Shown in pieces: positions 1 through 7,494 of a stretch of 35,621 nucleotides of DNA; the stretch's first letter is position 1; each line of letters starts with the position of its first letter. Below the pieces are notes generated by a model, which was not told where the DNA came from, did not search any database, and worked only from the letters and a program-made list of their open reading frames with translations. Source of the DNA: an uncultured bacterium. GTDB taxonomy: Bacteria; Bacillota_I; Bacilli_A; RF39; UBA660. A program made the translations under genes and the position numbers. The stretch covers positions 1-35,621 of the forward strand of contig CASEJU010000047.1 of the NCBI GenBank assembly GCA_949288335.1. Reading direction: 5' to 3'.

Positions 1-48
1 ACTCCTATTCAATACAAAGAAAAAATGCTTGGTATTTCTAATTTATAA
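1..48 (+). CDS. IS3-family transposase, C-terminal fragment (5' end outside window)
   Basis: Reading frame 1 gives TPIQYKEKMLGISNL followed by TAA at 46-48. This matches the usual end of the DDE integrase core of IS3-group transposases, where a 'tP.qY' stretch closes the protein. Only 15 residues are visible, so the assignment also leans on the terminal-repeat-like sequence that starts 11 bases downstream. The gene would run on the plus strand, convergent to the thrS operon. Whether the rest of the element is intact cannot be seen. Confidence 0.6.
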   Translation, partial: TPIQYKEKMLGISNL

Positions 49-59
49 TCCCCCTCTAT

Positions 60-84
60 TGTCTACTTTTTCTTGACTAATGCA
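60..84 (+). mobile_element. Right terminal inverted repeat of the IS3-like element
   Basis: The 25-base segment starts TGTCTAC, contains TTTTTCTTGACTAATG and ends in CA. It lies just after the transposase stop, where an IS right end is expected; IS3-group ends typically read TG...CA. A near-identical 25-mer (22 of 25 bases) recurs at 8600-8624, supporting its identity as a mobile repeat. The left end and target duplication lie outside the window. Confidence 0.55.
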
Positions 85-103
85 AAATGTAAATAAAATT
101 AAG

Positions 104-132
104 AAAATCAGGACTAATTAATCCTGATTTTT
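104..132 (-). terminator. Terminator of the thrS operon
   Basis: The arms AAAATCAGGA and TCCTGATTTT form a 10-base inverted repeat around an 8-base loop. The thrS stop codon lies in the loop. On the minus strand the stem ends in GATTTTCTT, a moderate U-rich tail. Confidence 0.65.
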
Positions 133-1887
133 ACTTCTTTTATCTTTTATCTCATTTAATAATAATTCTATAAACATATCCTTGTCAACCGAGTAAGTTT
201 TATTAGAACCGTGCCTTCTATAACTTATTAAGCCACCATCTTTTTCTTTATCTCCTAATATTACTATAATAGGAATCTTCTTAGTTTGGGCCTCCCTCAT
301 CTTATAAGATAGTTTTTCTTCTCTATCATCTAGTTCTACTCTAACATTTTTTTCTTTTAAAGCGTTATAAACTTCGTTTGCATACTCTAAATGATAGTTA
401 TTATTAACTGGTATTAAGACAACTTGAACAGGTGCAAGCCAAGTTGGAAAAACTCCTTTAGTCTCCTCAATTAGAAAAGCAGTAAACCTATCAAACGTTC
501 CAAAAATTGCCCTATGAAGTACAACTGGTGTTTTTTTCTCACCGTTATTATCTATATAAGTTAAATCAAAGCGTCTTGGAAGAAGAAAATCTAATTGACA
601 AGTTGATAAAGTAACTTCAGGTCCAACCGCAGGTTTAACCTCAACGTCTAACTTAGGCCCATAAAAAGCCGCCTCGCCAATAGCTTCGAAATAATCTACC
701 TTAAGCTCGTTTAATACTTCTCTTAGTTTGTCTTCCGCGTTATTCCACATTTCATCATCATCAAAGTACTTTTCCTTATCTTCTTTATCCCTAAGTGACA
801 ATCTAAATTTATAATCTTTTATTCCAAAATCTTTATAAACATCTAGTATTAAACTTACAACCTTTTTAAATTCATCGCCTATTTGTTCTGGAGTAACAAA
901 AAGGTGTGCATCATTTTGACACATGCATCTAACTCGTTCTAAACCTTTTACCGCACCAGATGCTTCATACCTAAAGTCAGTTGCAAACTCGCCTATTCTA
1001 ATAGGAAGTTCCTTATATGAATGAAGTTTATTTTTATAAACAAGCATATGATGAGGACAATTCATAGGTCTTAAAACAAACTCTTCATCATCTACCTTCA
1101 TCGATGGAAACATGTTTTCCTTATAATGATCCCAGTGACCTGATGTTTTATATAAATCAACCGTTCCAACGCATGGCGTATAAACGTGCTCGTATCCCAT
1201 CTTTCTTTCTTTTTCATATATATAGTTTTCCAATTCTTTACGAATTATAGCACCATTTGGAAGCCATAAAGGCATTCCTGCTCCTACTAGTTCATGATTC
1301 ATGAATATTTCTTGTTCTTTACCTATTTTTCTATGATCCCTTTGTTTTCTTTCTTCTAGTTCTTCTAGATGTTTTTTTAAATCCTCTTCCGTCTCAAAAC
1401 AAATGCCATAGATTCTTTGAAGCATTTTATTTTTAGAATCACCCTTCCAGTATGCACCAGAGTGTTTTAAAAGTTTAAAGTACTTTAATTTCTTTACGGT
1501 ATCAACGTGAGGACCACGACATAAATCAGTAAAATCCCCTTGCGTATAACAAGAAATAACGGTATCATTAGGATCCATTCTTTCTATTAAATCGATTTTA
1601 TACGAATCATCTTTAAACATCTCAAGTGCTTCTTGTTTTGATATTTCGTGCCTTGTTATTCTTTTTCCATCTTTAGCAATTTTCTTCATTTCCTTTTCTA
1701 TTTTAGGCAAATCCTCATCCGTTAGAGTTTTATCGCCTAAATCAATGTCATAGTAAAATCCCTCTTCTATAACAGGTCCTACCCAGAATTTAGCTTTTGG
1801 ATATAAATGTTTTACCGCCTGTGCCATTAAATGTGCACAAGAGTGATTTAAAACGCTTAATTTTTCATCTTCTTTTATGTTTATCAT
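118..1887 (-). CDS. thrS: Threonyl-tRNA synthetase, TGS-less form
   Basis: This cytoplasmic class II synthetase charges tRNA-Thr with threonine. The 589-residue protein starts directly in the editing domain: HSCAH at about residues 15-19 and CRGPH at about 123-127 are its zinc and editing motifs. The N-terminal TGS domain found in most bacterial ThrRS (about 640 residues) is missing, as in several reduced Bacillota and Mollicutes. Motif 2 reads [20 protein letters not shown]. The catalytic zinc ligands are present: Cys in RPMNCPHH, His in NDAHLF, His in [13 protein letters not shown]. The C-terminal anticodon-binding domain starts near [10 protein letters not shown]. The start is preceded by AGAGGT, and the gene overlaps the small upstream ORF by 23 bases, suggesting translational coupling. 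It is the last gene of the T-box operon. Confidence 0.97.
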   Translation of the reverse strand: MINIKEDEKLSVLNHSCAHLMAQAVKHLYPKAKFWVGPVIEEGFYYDIDLGDKTLTDEDLPKIEKEMKKIAKDGKRITRHEISKQEALEMFKDDSYKIDLIERMDPNDTVISCYTQGDFTDLCRGPHVDTVKKLKYFKLLKHSGAYWKGDSKNKMLQRIYGICFETEEDLKKHLEELEERKQRDHRKIGKEQEIFMNHELVGAGMPLWLPNGAIIRKELENYIYEKERKMGYEHVYTPCVGTVDLYKTSGHWDHYKENMFPSMKVDDEEFVLRPMNCPHHMLVYKNKLHSYKELPIRIGEFATDFRYEASGAVKGLERVRCMCQNDAHLFVTPEQIGDEFKKVVSLILDVYKDFGIKDYKFRLSLRDKEDKEKYFDDDEMWNNAEDKLREVLNELKVDYFEAIGEAAFYGPKLDVEVKPAVGPEVTLSTCQLDFLLPRRFDLTYIDNNGEKKTPVVLHRAIFGTFDRFTAFLIEETKGVFPTWLAPVQVVLIPVNNNYHLEYANEVYNALKEKNVRVELDDREEKLSYKMREAQTKKIPIIVILGDKEKDGGLISYRRHGSNKTYSVDKDMFIELLLNEIKDKRSKNQD

Positions 1888-2149
1888 ATCTATTACCTCT
1901 TTTCATTTGTTTTTGTTTACTTCCATTTTTTCTTTTGTTATTTTGATAATTTATCTTCTCTTTAAAGCCACTATCATCATAATAAATTAATCCATGCAAT
2001 ACTTGATACAATTTTGAATCATACTCAAACATATCTTTCAACATAAATAAATCACTATATGGCAAATTTAATCTTTCTAAATATATTTTTTTCTTTTTTA
2101 TAGAAACGCTTTCATCTTTTAAATAATCAATAAGTAAATTAGTTATCAT
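1865..2149 (-). CDS. Small basic protein of unknown function between the nucleotidyltransferase gene and thrS
   Basis: This 94-residue protein has an N-terminal part of mixed helix-forming sequence ([20 protein letters not shown]) and a strongly basic, low-complexity tail rich in K, R, N and Q over the last 25 residues. I do not recognise a family. A start at 2149 is preferred over the in-frame ATG at 2164, because the G9 tract at 2154-2162 then sits as the Shine-Dalgarno about 4 bases upstream. The C-terminal codons contain the thrS ribosome binding site and the first codons of thrS, so translation of this ORF probably influences thrS initiation. The basic tail could contact RNA or the ribosome, but that is only a guess. 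It ends on TGA, uncommon in this window. Confidence 0.6.
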   Translation of the reverse strand: MITNLLIDYLKDESVSIKKKKIYLERLNLPYSDLFMLKDMFEYDSKLYQVLHGLIYYDDSGFKEKINYQNNKRKNGSKQKQMKRGNRYDKHKRR

Positions 2150-2153
2150 TTTT

Positions 2154-2162
2154 CCCCCCCCC
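2154..2162 (-). repeat. Homopolymeric G9 tract serving as ribosome binding site
   Basis: Nine consecutive C on the plus strand (G on the coding strand) lie just upstream of the ATG at 2149. In such AT-rich DNA this run is striking. It can pair with the anti-Shine-Dalgarno only in part, and runs of this kind are prone to length slippage. The upstream in-frame ATG (2164) sits on its other side, so a length change would alter both spacing and frame. Confidence 0.7.
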
Positions 2163-2176
2163 ATAAAATCATTTTC

Positions 2177-2935
2177 TTAATATACCACTTTAAATGTTCT
2201 GATGTTAAATCCACCGATTTTTTGATAGTAATAATTTATTAATGTTTCCATGTTTTTATACATCACGTTTGGTTTATCTAACTCAAAACATCTTGTGTAT
2301 AATTTAATAAACTCACGTTCCGGAAGTTTAAATACATGATATTTTCTTCTGTATTTTTCATCCGTTAAAATTTTATAAATCTTAGTTTTAGGCAACTTCG
2401 GCATACTTAAATACTCTGTGTATGCATCGTAAACAAGCCCTAACAGATTATAATATATTAAATTAAATTGTGGGTTATTCTCTTTTAAACACACCTTTAA
2501 TTCATCTAAATAGTCCCATAAGAAGTAATTATTCATATCTAATTTTTCAGAATTAATATTATTAATTGGTTTATCAATATACTCTAAAGCTTTATCTTGA
2601 AGATTTTTTACGCTTCCATCTAAATCATAAATTATTTTTCCATAAGCAAACATATTAGCAGTAGATAAATCATTATCATTAAACTCTTCTTCCATTTTTT
2701 TCTTTATTTTCCATACTGGACGCATAAAATATTCTATTAAGTAACTATTTGAATCAACATTTGCTCTTTCCTCATAATTCACATCATTTCTCAAAACCAA
2801 ATAAACATTTATATCAGAGCACTCGGTTTGACTATCATTTGCATAACTACCATATAAAATAGCCCCGATGACATTATCATCCTCTTCATACTTCTTTAAA
2901 AACTCCCTTAAGGCTAGTTTCCATTTTTCTATCAT
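2177..2935 (-). CDS. Nucleotidyltransferase-fold protein (ANT/KNTase-like), first gene of the T-box operon
   Basis: The 252-residue protein has the nucleotidyltransferase signature LYGSYANDSQTECSDINVYL at about residues 28-47. The G-S pair and first Asp are present, but the second position of the usual D-x-D is Asn, so catalysis may be weakened or lost. A later acidic strand residue (IEYF, about residue 71) could be the third carboxylate. The C-terminal half is helical, as in aminoglycoside adenylyltransferases and related substrate-binding regions. The start at 2935 follows AGGTG; the GTG codons at 2941 and 2938 belong to the leader. It follows the T-box terminator directly, so its expression should respond to uncharged tRNA-Thr. 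The substrate is unknown; a resistance enzyme, a tRNA-linked factor or a regulator are all possible. Confidence 0.7.
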   Translation of the reverse strand: MIEKWKLALREFLKKYEEDDNVIGAILYGSYANDSQTECSDINVYLVLRNDVNYEERANVDSNSYLIEYFMRPVWKIKKKMEEEFNDNDLSTANMFAYGKIIYDLDGSVKNLQDKALEYIDKPINNINSEKLDMNNYFLWDYLDELKVCLKENNPQFNLIYYNLLGLVYDAYTEYLSMPKLPKTKIYKILTDEKYRRKYHVFKLPEREFIKLYTRCFELDKPNVMYKNMETLINYYYQKIGGFNIRTFKVVY

Positions 2936-2957
2936 CACCACACCTACTTTCCTTTAA

Positions 2958-3169
2958 AGAAAAAAGCACATCCTTTAAAAGGAGTGCTTTTTGCACGGTA
3001 CCATCCTTACCTTTAACTTAATTTGATAACGTGTTTTTAAAACACGGGACTTCCTTTCGGTTCCTGCTTAAAAAGTAGTAATTTTATAACTATTTTGCCT
3101 AATTTTCACCAACCTTAGGCTCTCTTTAAAACATCATTATAAAATCATGTCTTTTATAATTGCATTTAT
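2958..3169 (-). promoter_or_regulatory. T-box leader, probable threonine (ACU) specificity
   Basis: The core T-box sequence GGATGGTACCGTGC lies at 3006-2993 on the minus strand, directly before a terminator. Upstream are a stem I apical part (AGAGAGCCTAA, loop, TTAGGC) and paired strands TTTTATAAT and GTTATAAAAT. An internal loop holds TTACTAC, in which ACU (3079-3077) followed by A fits a Thr specifier. Hairpins CCGAAAGG and CGTGTTT/AAACACG lie between stem I and the T-box. A Thr specifier agrees with thrS two genes downstream. The specifier loop is compact and was found by eye, so the codon is less certain than the T-box itself. Confidence 0.85.
2960..2992 (-). terminator. T-box attenuator terminator
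   Basis: On the minus strand AAAAAGCACTCCTTT and AAAGGATGTGCTTTTTTC form an 11-base-pair stem ending in a U run, immediately 3' of the T-box core. It is the conditional terminator that binding of uncharged tRNA would disrupt. Confidence 0.85.
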
Positions 3170-3175
3170 ACCAAA

Positions 3176-3204
3176 ATAATACTACAAAACACTTCTTAAG
3201 TCAA
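3176..3204 (-). promoter_or_regulatory. Promoter of the T-box/thrS operon
   Basis: The -35 TTGACT (3204-3199) and -10 TATTAT (3181-3176) are separated by exactly 17 bases. The predicted start near 3169 opens the T-box leader. Confidence 0.8.
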
Positions 3205-3272
3205 TTAATATTATTACTAAATTTAGACATAATAAAAACATAAATCTGTTTTATAATTAAATGGGTGATAAA

Positions 3273-4949
3273 ATGAATAAGAACATTAAAAAAATATTAA
3301 TTATTATACTTGTAATTATTTTAGCTATCATATTATATGCCGTAATCAATAAAGCGTACACCGCAAAGATAAAAGAAAAAGTAAACGACGTATCTTGGCT
3401 TAGAAAAAACGTTAAAATTTCGGAAGATTACTCCATTGGTTCAAGCATACTATCAGTTAATAAAATAAGTGATATTGATGTTTATAGTGATGCTTACCAA
3501 AAGGTAATAAATGAAAAAATAGAAGAACTTAAAGACAAAACCTATGATTTTGAAGATCCACTTTTGATATATAATGCTTACGGAACCAATAAATCGGGCA
3601 TTAACATGTACTTTAACACCAATGAAGAAAGCTACGTAACTTATACAATAACTGCAGAAGATAAAGATATTAAGGATTATACTAAAACCTTGTATAACGG
3701 TGGAGAAAATAATTTAACTAAAAACCATGAATACCAAATAACCGGTTTGGTAGCAGGTGAAATGCAGACAATAAAATTTAAGCTATATAATAAAGATAAT
3801 AAAGTAATCGAAACAAACACAATAAACGTATTTATGCCTGAAACAAGCGTCGACATAAAACTTGATGTAAAAAATGGTAAGTCTAAAAGCAAGTTAGAAG
3901 ATGGATTATACGCGGTCCTTGGCCATGACAAAAACTTTAATTCAAACATATACTTATATGATAATGACGGTATATTAAGAAGCGAAATACCACTTAACTC
4001 TTATAGAACAGATAGAATAATAAAAATAAATGATAACTTATTATACAGTTATACAAAAAGAGATTTTGCTCTTGTTAATAGATTAGGTAAAGTTATTAAA
4101 ACATATAAAATAGATGGTTATTACATGCATCATGATTTTATATATGATGATAATACAAACAATTTAATCATACTCGCTAATAAAGATGATGCCAACACCA
4201 TAGAAGACCGGGTTATAACCTTAAACTTAGATACTGGAAAAACCAAAGAAATAATTAATATGCAAGACTTTGCAAAAGACTTTTATGACACGGCAGTTGC
4301 ACCAGAAGATGGAAATACATACGGAGGTAACGAGCTTGATTGGGTACACTTAAATAGTTTATCAATAAATGGAAATGATATAGTTTTATCATCAAGAGAA
4401 TTTAGTACGATATTTTGTATAAGTGACTTTTATAATAATCCTACTTTAGAATACGTAATTGGAGATCCTTCAATATACGAAGGAACATCATTAGAAAGTT
4501 ATGCGTTAAAAAAGCAAGGAGACTTTATATCACAAGCAGGGCAACATACCATAACCTATTTGTTTGACGAAAGTTTAGGCGCCGGCAGGTATTATCTTAT
4601 AATGTTCAATAACAATTACGCCGGATCAAGAACAAGACCTGATTTTAATTGGGAACCATTCGTTGGAGCTGGTGATTATAATAACGGAGATGCATCAAAA
4701 TATTATAAATACTTGGTTGACGAAAATAATAAAACGTTTACCTTGGTAGATAGCTTTGATCTTGATTACTCATCAATCGTTTCAAGCGTGGAGCAATTAG
4801 ATAAGAACTTAGTTTCATCATCAGGGATGGATAATTCATTTAGTGAATATGATAGTAATCACGTACTTATAAGAAAATTTAATTACTCTTCTAAAAAATA
4901 TGCATATAGAGTATTTAAGTATAACTTTAATAGTTTCTGGTATTATTAA
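3273..4949 (+). CDS. Membrane-anchored arylsulfotransferase (ASST family)
   Basis: Arylsulfate sulfotransferases move a sulfate group from one phenolic ester to another phenol through a sulfo-histidine intermediate. The 558-residue protein has one N-terminal membrane segment (about residues 6-27) and no lipobox, so the rest should face outward. An N-terminal beta-sandwich-like region comes first, then the propeller. The family's catalytic region is visible as YYMHHDFIYDD (about residue 290), ELDWVHLNSLSI (about 355), LSSREFS (about 374) and GQHTITYLFDE (about 418); these supply the His and Arg residues expected from AssT. The ATG at 3273 has GGGTGAT just upstream, so it is preferred over 3261. 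The gene diverges from the T-box operon and ends at a bidirectional terminator. The natural donor and acceptor are unknown. Confidence 0.85.
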   Translation: MNKNIKKILIIILVIILAIILYAVINKAYTAKIKEKVNDVSWLRKNVKISEDYSIGSSILSVNKISDIDVYSDAYQKVINEKIEELKDKTYDFEDPLLIYNAYGTNKSGINMYFNTNEESYVTYTITAEDKDIKDYTKTLYNGGENNLTKNHEYQITGLVAGEMQTIKFKLYNKDNKVIETNTINVFMPETSVDIKLDVKNGKSKSKLEDGLYAVLGHDKNFNSNIYLYDNDGILRSEIPLNSYRTDRIIKINDNLLYSYTKRDFALVNRLGKVIKTYKIDGYYMHHDFIYDDNTNNLIILANKDDANTIEDRVITLNLDTGKTKEIINMQDFAKDFYDTAVAPEDGNTYGGNELDWVHLNSLSINGNDIVLSSREFSTIFCISDFYNNPTLEYVIGDPSIYEGTSLESYALKKQGDFISQAGQHTITYLFDESLGAGRYYLIMFNNNYAGSRTRPDFNWEPFVGAGDYNNGDASKYYKYLVDENNKTFTLVDSFDLDYSSIVSSVEQLDKNLVSSSGMDNSFSEYDSNHVLIRKFNYSSKKYAYRVFKYNFNSFWYY

Positions 4950-4980
4950 AAAGGTTTTCAAAATCAAGAAAACCTTTTTA
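4950..4980. terminator. Bidirectional terminator between the arylsulfotransferase gene and dnaI
   Basis: AAAAAGGTTTTC and GAAAACCTTTTT form a perfect 12-base inverted repeat around an 8-base loop, with U runs in both directions. It serves the two convergent genes. Confidence 0.9.
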
Positions 4981-5907
4981 TTATAATCTATTATTTTTAC
5001 TTATCATTTCCATATCAACGGTTAACTGTCTTATTCTTTCTATTATTCTTCTTGCTTTTACTTTTTCTGATTTATTATTTGTGGTAACACTTAAATGTTC
5101 TTCTAACTCTTTTAAGTTTAAATTAGACGTAATAAAAGTAGGAAGATTTTCTTGCATTCGGTATTGTAAAATAGTACCTAACACTTCATCTCTACTCCAG
5201 TTAGTTACCGCTTCTGCTCCTAAATCATCTATTAAAAGCAACTTAGCGTATTTAACCTCGTTAAATTTATCCTTAAACTCATCAGACGAACTTGATGAAT
5301 AACTAGCTTTTAAGTTTCTTAAGTACTCTGGATAATATATTATTACGCTTTTTACCTTTTCTTTTGCAAGTTCATTAAACATTGCTGCTATTAAATAAGT
5401 TTTTCCACAACCAAAATTACCATGTAAATATAATCCTTTTTTTATTTCACCTTTTTTATAATCTTTTATATAGTTTAAAATCCATTTTATTACTTCTTGC
5501 CTGTTTTTATCATCAGTATAAATATTTTTTACCTTAGCTTCCATAATTTCCTTTGGAACATCAAAGCTAGTTACGTTTTTTCTAAAGTAGTTTTCTTTTA
5601 AATACTTATTTTTATACTTACACGCAACGTATGAAAAATTAAGTTTTCCATCGCTTAAAACAGGCAAATAACAATATCCTTCCATTTTATTTTTACAAGT
5701 TAAAAGGCTCTTACATGACTTACAATTTTTATATTCTAAAGCAGAATCCTCTAACGATGAGGTGTATTTCATTAGTTCATCATCGCTTAAGTTTATACTT
5801 TGAACCAAACTATTAAACACCTCATCTTTTTTAGCTTCCTCAAAAGAAACCTTTAATTTATAATTTATGTTTTTTCCTTGCTTTATTGTTTTGTTAATAC
5901 TTTCCAT
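4981..5907 (-). CDS. dnaI: DnaI, replicative helicase loader
   Basis: DnaI is the AAA+ ATPase that loads the replicative helicase (DnaC in Bacillus) onto DNA together with DnaB and DnaD. The 308-residue protein has the expected N-terminal zinc-binding region (cysteines in CKSCKSLLTCKNKMEGYC, about residues 61-78). Its ATPase core has Walker A GNFGCGKT (about 164-171), Walker B LLLIDDLGAE (about 222-231) and sensor 1 TFITSNLNL. An Arg-rich RRIIERIR follows near the C-terminus. It starts with a good ribosome binding site (AAGGAG) 12 bases after dnaB, so the two form an operon, as in other Bacillota. Length matches the family. Confidence 0.95.
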   Translation of the reverse strand: MESINKTIKQGKNINYKLKVSFEEAKKDEVFNSLVQSINLSDDELMKYTSSLEDSALEYKNCKSCKSLLTCKNKMEGYCYLPVLSDGKLNFSYVACKYKNKYLKENYFRKNVTSFDVPKEIMEAKVKNIYTDDKNRQEVIKWILNYIKDYKKGEIKKGLYLHGNFGCGKTYLIAAMFNELAKEKVKSVIIYYPEYLRNLKASYSSSSSDEFKDKFNEVKYAKLLLIDDLGAEAVTNWSRDEVLGTILQYRMQENLPTFITSNLNLKELEEHLSVTTNNKSEKVKARRIIERIRQLTVDMEMISKNNRL

Positions 5908-5919
5908 AATAACTCCTTT

Positions 5920-7218
5920 TTATGAAAACTCTTTTAGCATATCCTTAAGAGATTTTTCTTCTTCAGTGCTTAATTCTTCTTTTTTTATACTTTGGTTAAA
6001 CCATTCTGGTAACACTTCGTTTTCTTCTTGTTTTTTTATATATTTAACATCCATTACCTTTTTTGATTTTTTATATTCTTTTTCAGCCTCTTTCATTGCT
6101 TCTTCCACGGTTTCTATATTAAGCCTTTTCCATTGTGATGCTATTGTCTCTAAAAAACCTCTTGTTAATTTTTTGTTGTTTATTTTAAGAACATAATCAA
6201 TTAAAACGTTAACAACTCCAGGATTTAATTTAAAATCACTCAAAAGAGTTTCTAATAATGATAAGTCTCTAGAAGATGGTTTTGCACCATTACTCCTTCC
6301 TTTTAAGAAATTATATGGTGTTGTATTTTCAAATACATATATCATTTTTGCTCTTTTATCCGCTGCACCAACTGGATTCTTAAGATATTCAGGCTGACTT
6401 TTATAAACAAGCGAAGGAAGTTTGTTTTGGTTTTCATATTTATAATAATTTCTTACGTTCTTTCTTAACAATATCTTATCAATAAGTCCATTTTCTTTAA
6501 TCGAATTAAGAATTGGCCCTTTCATGTCGCTTGCATCCATGTTATATATGAATGATAAGTTATTAATTAATTCTTTTACTTCTTTACTAAAAGTTTTATT
6601 AGTTATAACACCATTAGGTACCAAAGAAATTAAAAGATCAAAATCAAAGGCGTTATCTATCTTTATCTCACCAGTTTTATTGACCCTTAAATCTTCGTTT
6701 AAATTATCATAAGATGATGATGGTACACTTTCAAAAACTTCATCAAACGTACTGGTTAACTCCTCATAAGATGATAAGTTGATTCTTGGAACCTTAAAAT
6801 ATTTAAGTAGGTTTTCATACTCTTTTTTACCAACGTTATTATATAAAACTATGTTTAAAATCGGATGGTTAAAAAATTCTGAAGCAGGTATCGGTGAAAA
6901 CATTTCGTATACATAATTATTAACGTTCCCCTTTTTTACAAACGTCTTTAAAAGCCCTACCGCTTCTAGCTTTTTTCTTGCCGTTACAATAGAATCCATT
7001 TTTATTCTTAGGCTAGTCATTAAATGATGATGAGTATACTCATTACTTAAAAGTTCCGTTTTATCTAAATCAGCCCATAAAGTGTAATAAAGACTAACCG
7101 CCATACTACCGATTATTGGTTGATAAAGCATACTAATTATCTTTCTATCACTTTCGTTTAAAATAGTCCGGTTTACCACTACGAAAGTGTCCGCTGGTAA
7201 AATACTAATTTCTTTCAT
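5920..7218 (-). CDS. dnaB: DnaB, replication initiation and membrane attachment protein
   Basis: This is the Bacillota-type primosome protein DnaB, not the E. coli helicase of the same name. It acts with DnaD and DnaI in helicase loading at origins and restart sites. The 432-residue protein opens with the typical N-terminal winged-helix region (ILNESDRKIISMLYQPIIGS, about residues 18-37, then LYYTLWADL). Its C-terminal part has the DnaB/DnaD-type helical domain around LLSDFKLNPGVVNVLIDYVL (about 315-335) and an acidic tail. The start has AAGGAGGT upstream. A clear promoter lies at 7242-7270. Position before dnaI supports the call. Confidence 0.93.
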   Translation of the reverse strand: MKEISILPADTFVVVNRTILNESDRKIISMLYQPIIGSMAVSLYYTLWADLDKTELLSNEYTHHHLMTSLRIKMDSIVTARKKLEAVGLLKTFVKKGNVNNYVYEMFSPIPASEFFNHPILNIVLYNNVGKKEYENLLKYFKVPRINLSSYEELTSTFDEVFESVPSSSYDNLNEDLRVNKTGEIKIDNAFDFDLLISLVPNGVITNKTFSKEVKELINNLSFIYNMDASDMKGPILNSIKENGLIDKILLRKNVRNYYKYENQNKLPSLVYKSQPEYLKNPVGAADKRAKMIYVFENTTPYNFLKGRSNGAKPSSRDLSLLETLLSDFKLNPGVVNVLIDYVLKINNKKLTRGFLETIASQWKRLNIETVEEAMKEAEKEYKKSKKVMDVKYIKKQEENEVLPEWFNQSIKKEELSTEEEKSLKDMLKEFS

Positions 7219-7241
7219 AATAGTAAACCTCCTTAAGTTAT

Positions 7242-7270
7242 ATTGTAATTCATTTTTAAAGTTATTTCAA
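7242..7270 (-). promoter_or_regulatory. Promoter of dnaB-dnaI
   Basis: The -35 TTGAAA (7270-7265) and -10 TACAAT (7247-7242) have a 17-base spacer. Transcription would start about 17 bases before the dnaB ATG. It diverges from the small-RNA promoter at 7289-7317, with only 18 bases between the two -35 boxes. Confidence 0.8.
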
Positions 7271-7288
7271 TAACTAGCAAAACAAATA

Positions 7289-7317
7289 TTGAATAAAAAG
7301 TATTATCATTGTATAAT
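7289..7317 (+). promoter_or_regulatory. Promoter of the plus-strand small RNA
   Basis: TTGAAT (7289-7294) and a perfect TATAAT (7312-7317) are separated by 17 bases. No protein-coding frame with a ribosome binding site follows; a terminator lies about 80 bases downstream. Confidence 0.75.
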
Positions 7318-7323
7318 ATATAT

Positions 7324-7405
7324 GAAGGAAGCAGCTTAACTAGTTGTTTTCCAAAAAGTTTTCTAATTGAAGAACAGAGCCAGTATTTACCTGGCTCTGT
7401 TTTTC
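7324..7405 (+). ncRNA. Candidate small RNA (about 80 nt), possible antitoxin RNA
   Basis: It runs from the promoter at 7289-7317 to the hairpin at 7376-7400. Near its 5' end GGAAGCAGCT pairs with AGTTGTTTTCC (one bulge) around a small loop containing TAACT. The 3' end is a strong terminator followed by TTTTT. It contains no plausible ORF. It overlaps the 3' end of the predicted peptide mRNA on the other strand, as antitoxin RNAs of Fst-type loci do. Transcription is predicted, not shown. Confidence 0.6.
7374..7405. terminator. Shared terminator hairpin between small RNA and peptide gene
   Basis: ACAGAGCCAG and CTGGCTCTGT form a perfect 10-base-pair stem with a 7-base loop. The plus side ends in TTTTTC, a strong tail; the minus side in TTCTTC, a weaker one. 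It is one of the most GC-rich hairpins in the window. Confidence 0.85.
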
Positions 7406-7410
7406 TTACG

Positions 7411-7494
7411 TTATATAACAATCACTATGACTACTATTATAAGTAATATGATGATTAATCTTGGCGTAAATTGTATTTCAAACTTAAACCTCAT
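7411..7494 (-). CDS. Predicted 27-residue hydrophobic peptide, toxin-like
   Basis: The ORF begins MRFKFEIQFTPR, and residues 13-27 consist only of Ile, Leu and Val, ending directly at TAA. One short membrane helix with a charged N-terminus is the pattern of type I toxin peptides (Fst, TxpA and similar), though I recognise no exact family. An in-frame TGA lies five codons upstream, so the ATG at 7494 is the only start. Its Shine-Dalgarno (GGGAAG) is just 2 bases away, so translation may be weak. The mRNA would end at the hairpin shared with the plus-strand small RNA. A possible -10 is TATAAG at 7563-7558, without a clear -35. It could be a chance ORF. Confidence 0.45.
   Translation of the reverse strand: MRFKFEIQFTPRLIIILLIIVVIVIVI

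Noticed and set aside
3223-3257. A TATAAT just before the arylsulfotransferase gene as its promoter
   Set aside because: The box at 3252-3257 is too close to the Shine-Dalgarno at 3263-3269, and no -35 lies at a fitting distance. The true promoter of this gene is not clear.
3677-3949. Antisense ORF within the arylsulfotransferase gene, and similar opposite-strand frames in tsf, rpsB, addA, addB and ppdK
   Set aside because: These are shadows of well-supported genes with no ribosome binding sites or recognisable domains.
7233-7421. A 62-codon minus-strand ORF across the small RNA region
   Set aside because: It reads antisense through the small RNA and its terminator, has no ribosome binding site of note and resembles nothing; the RNA and the 27-residue peptide explain the region better.
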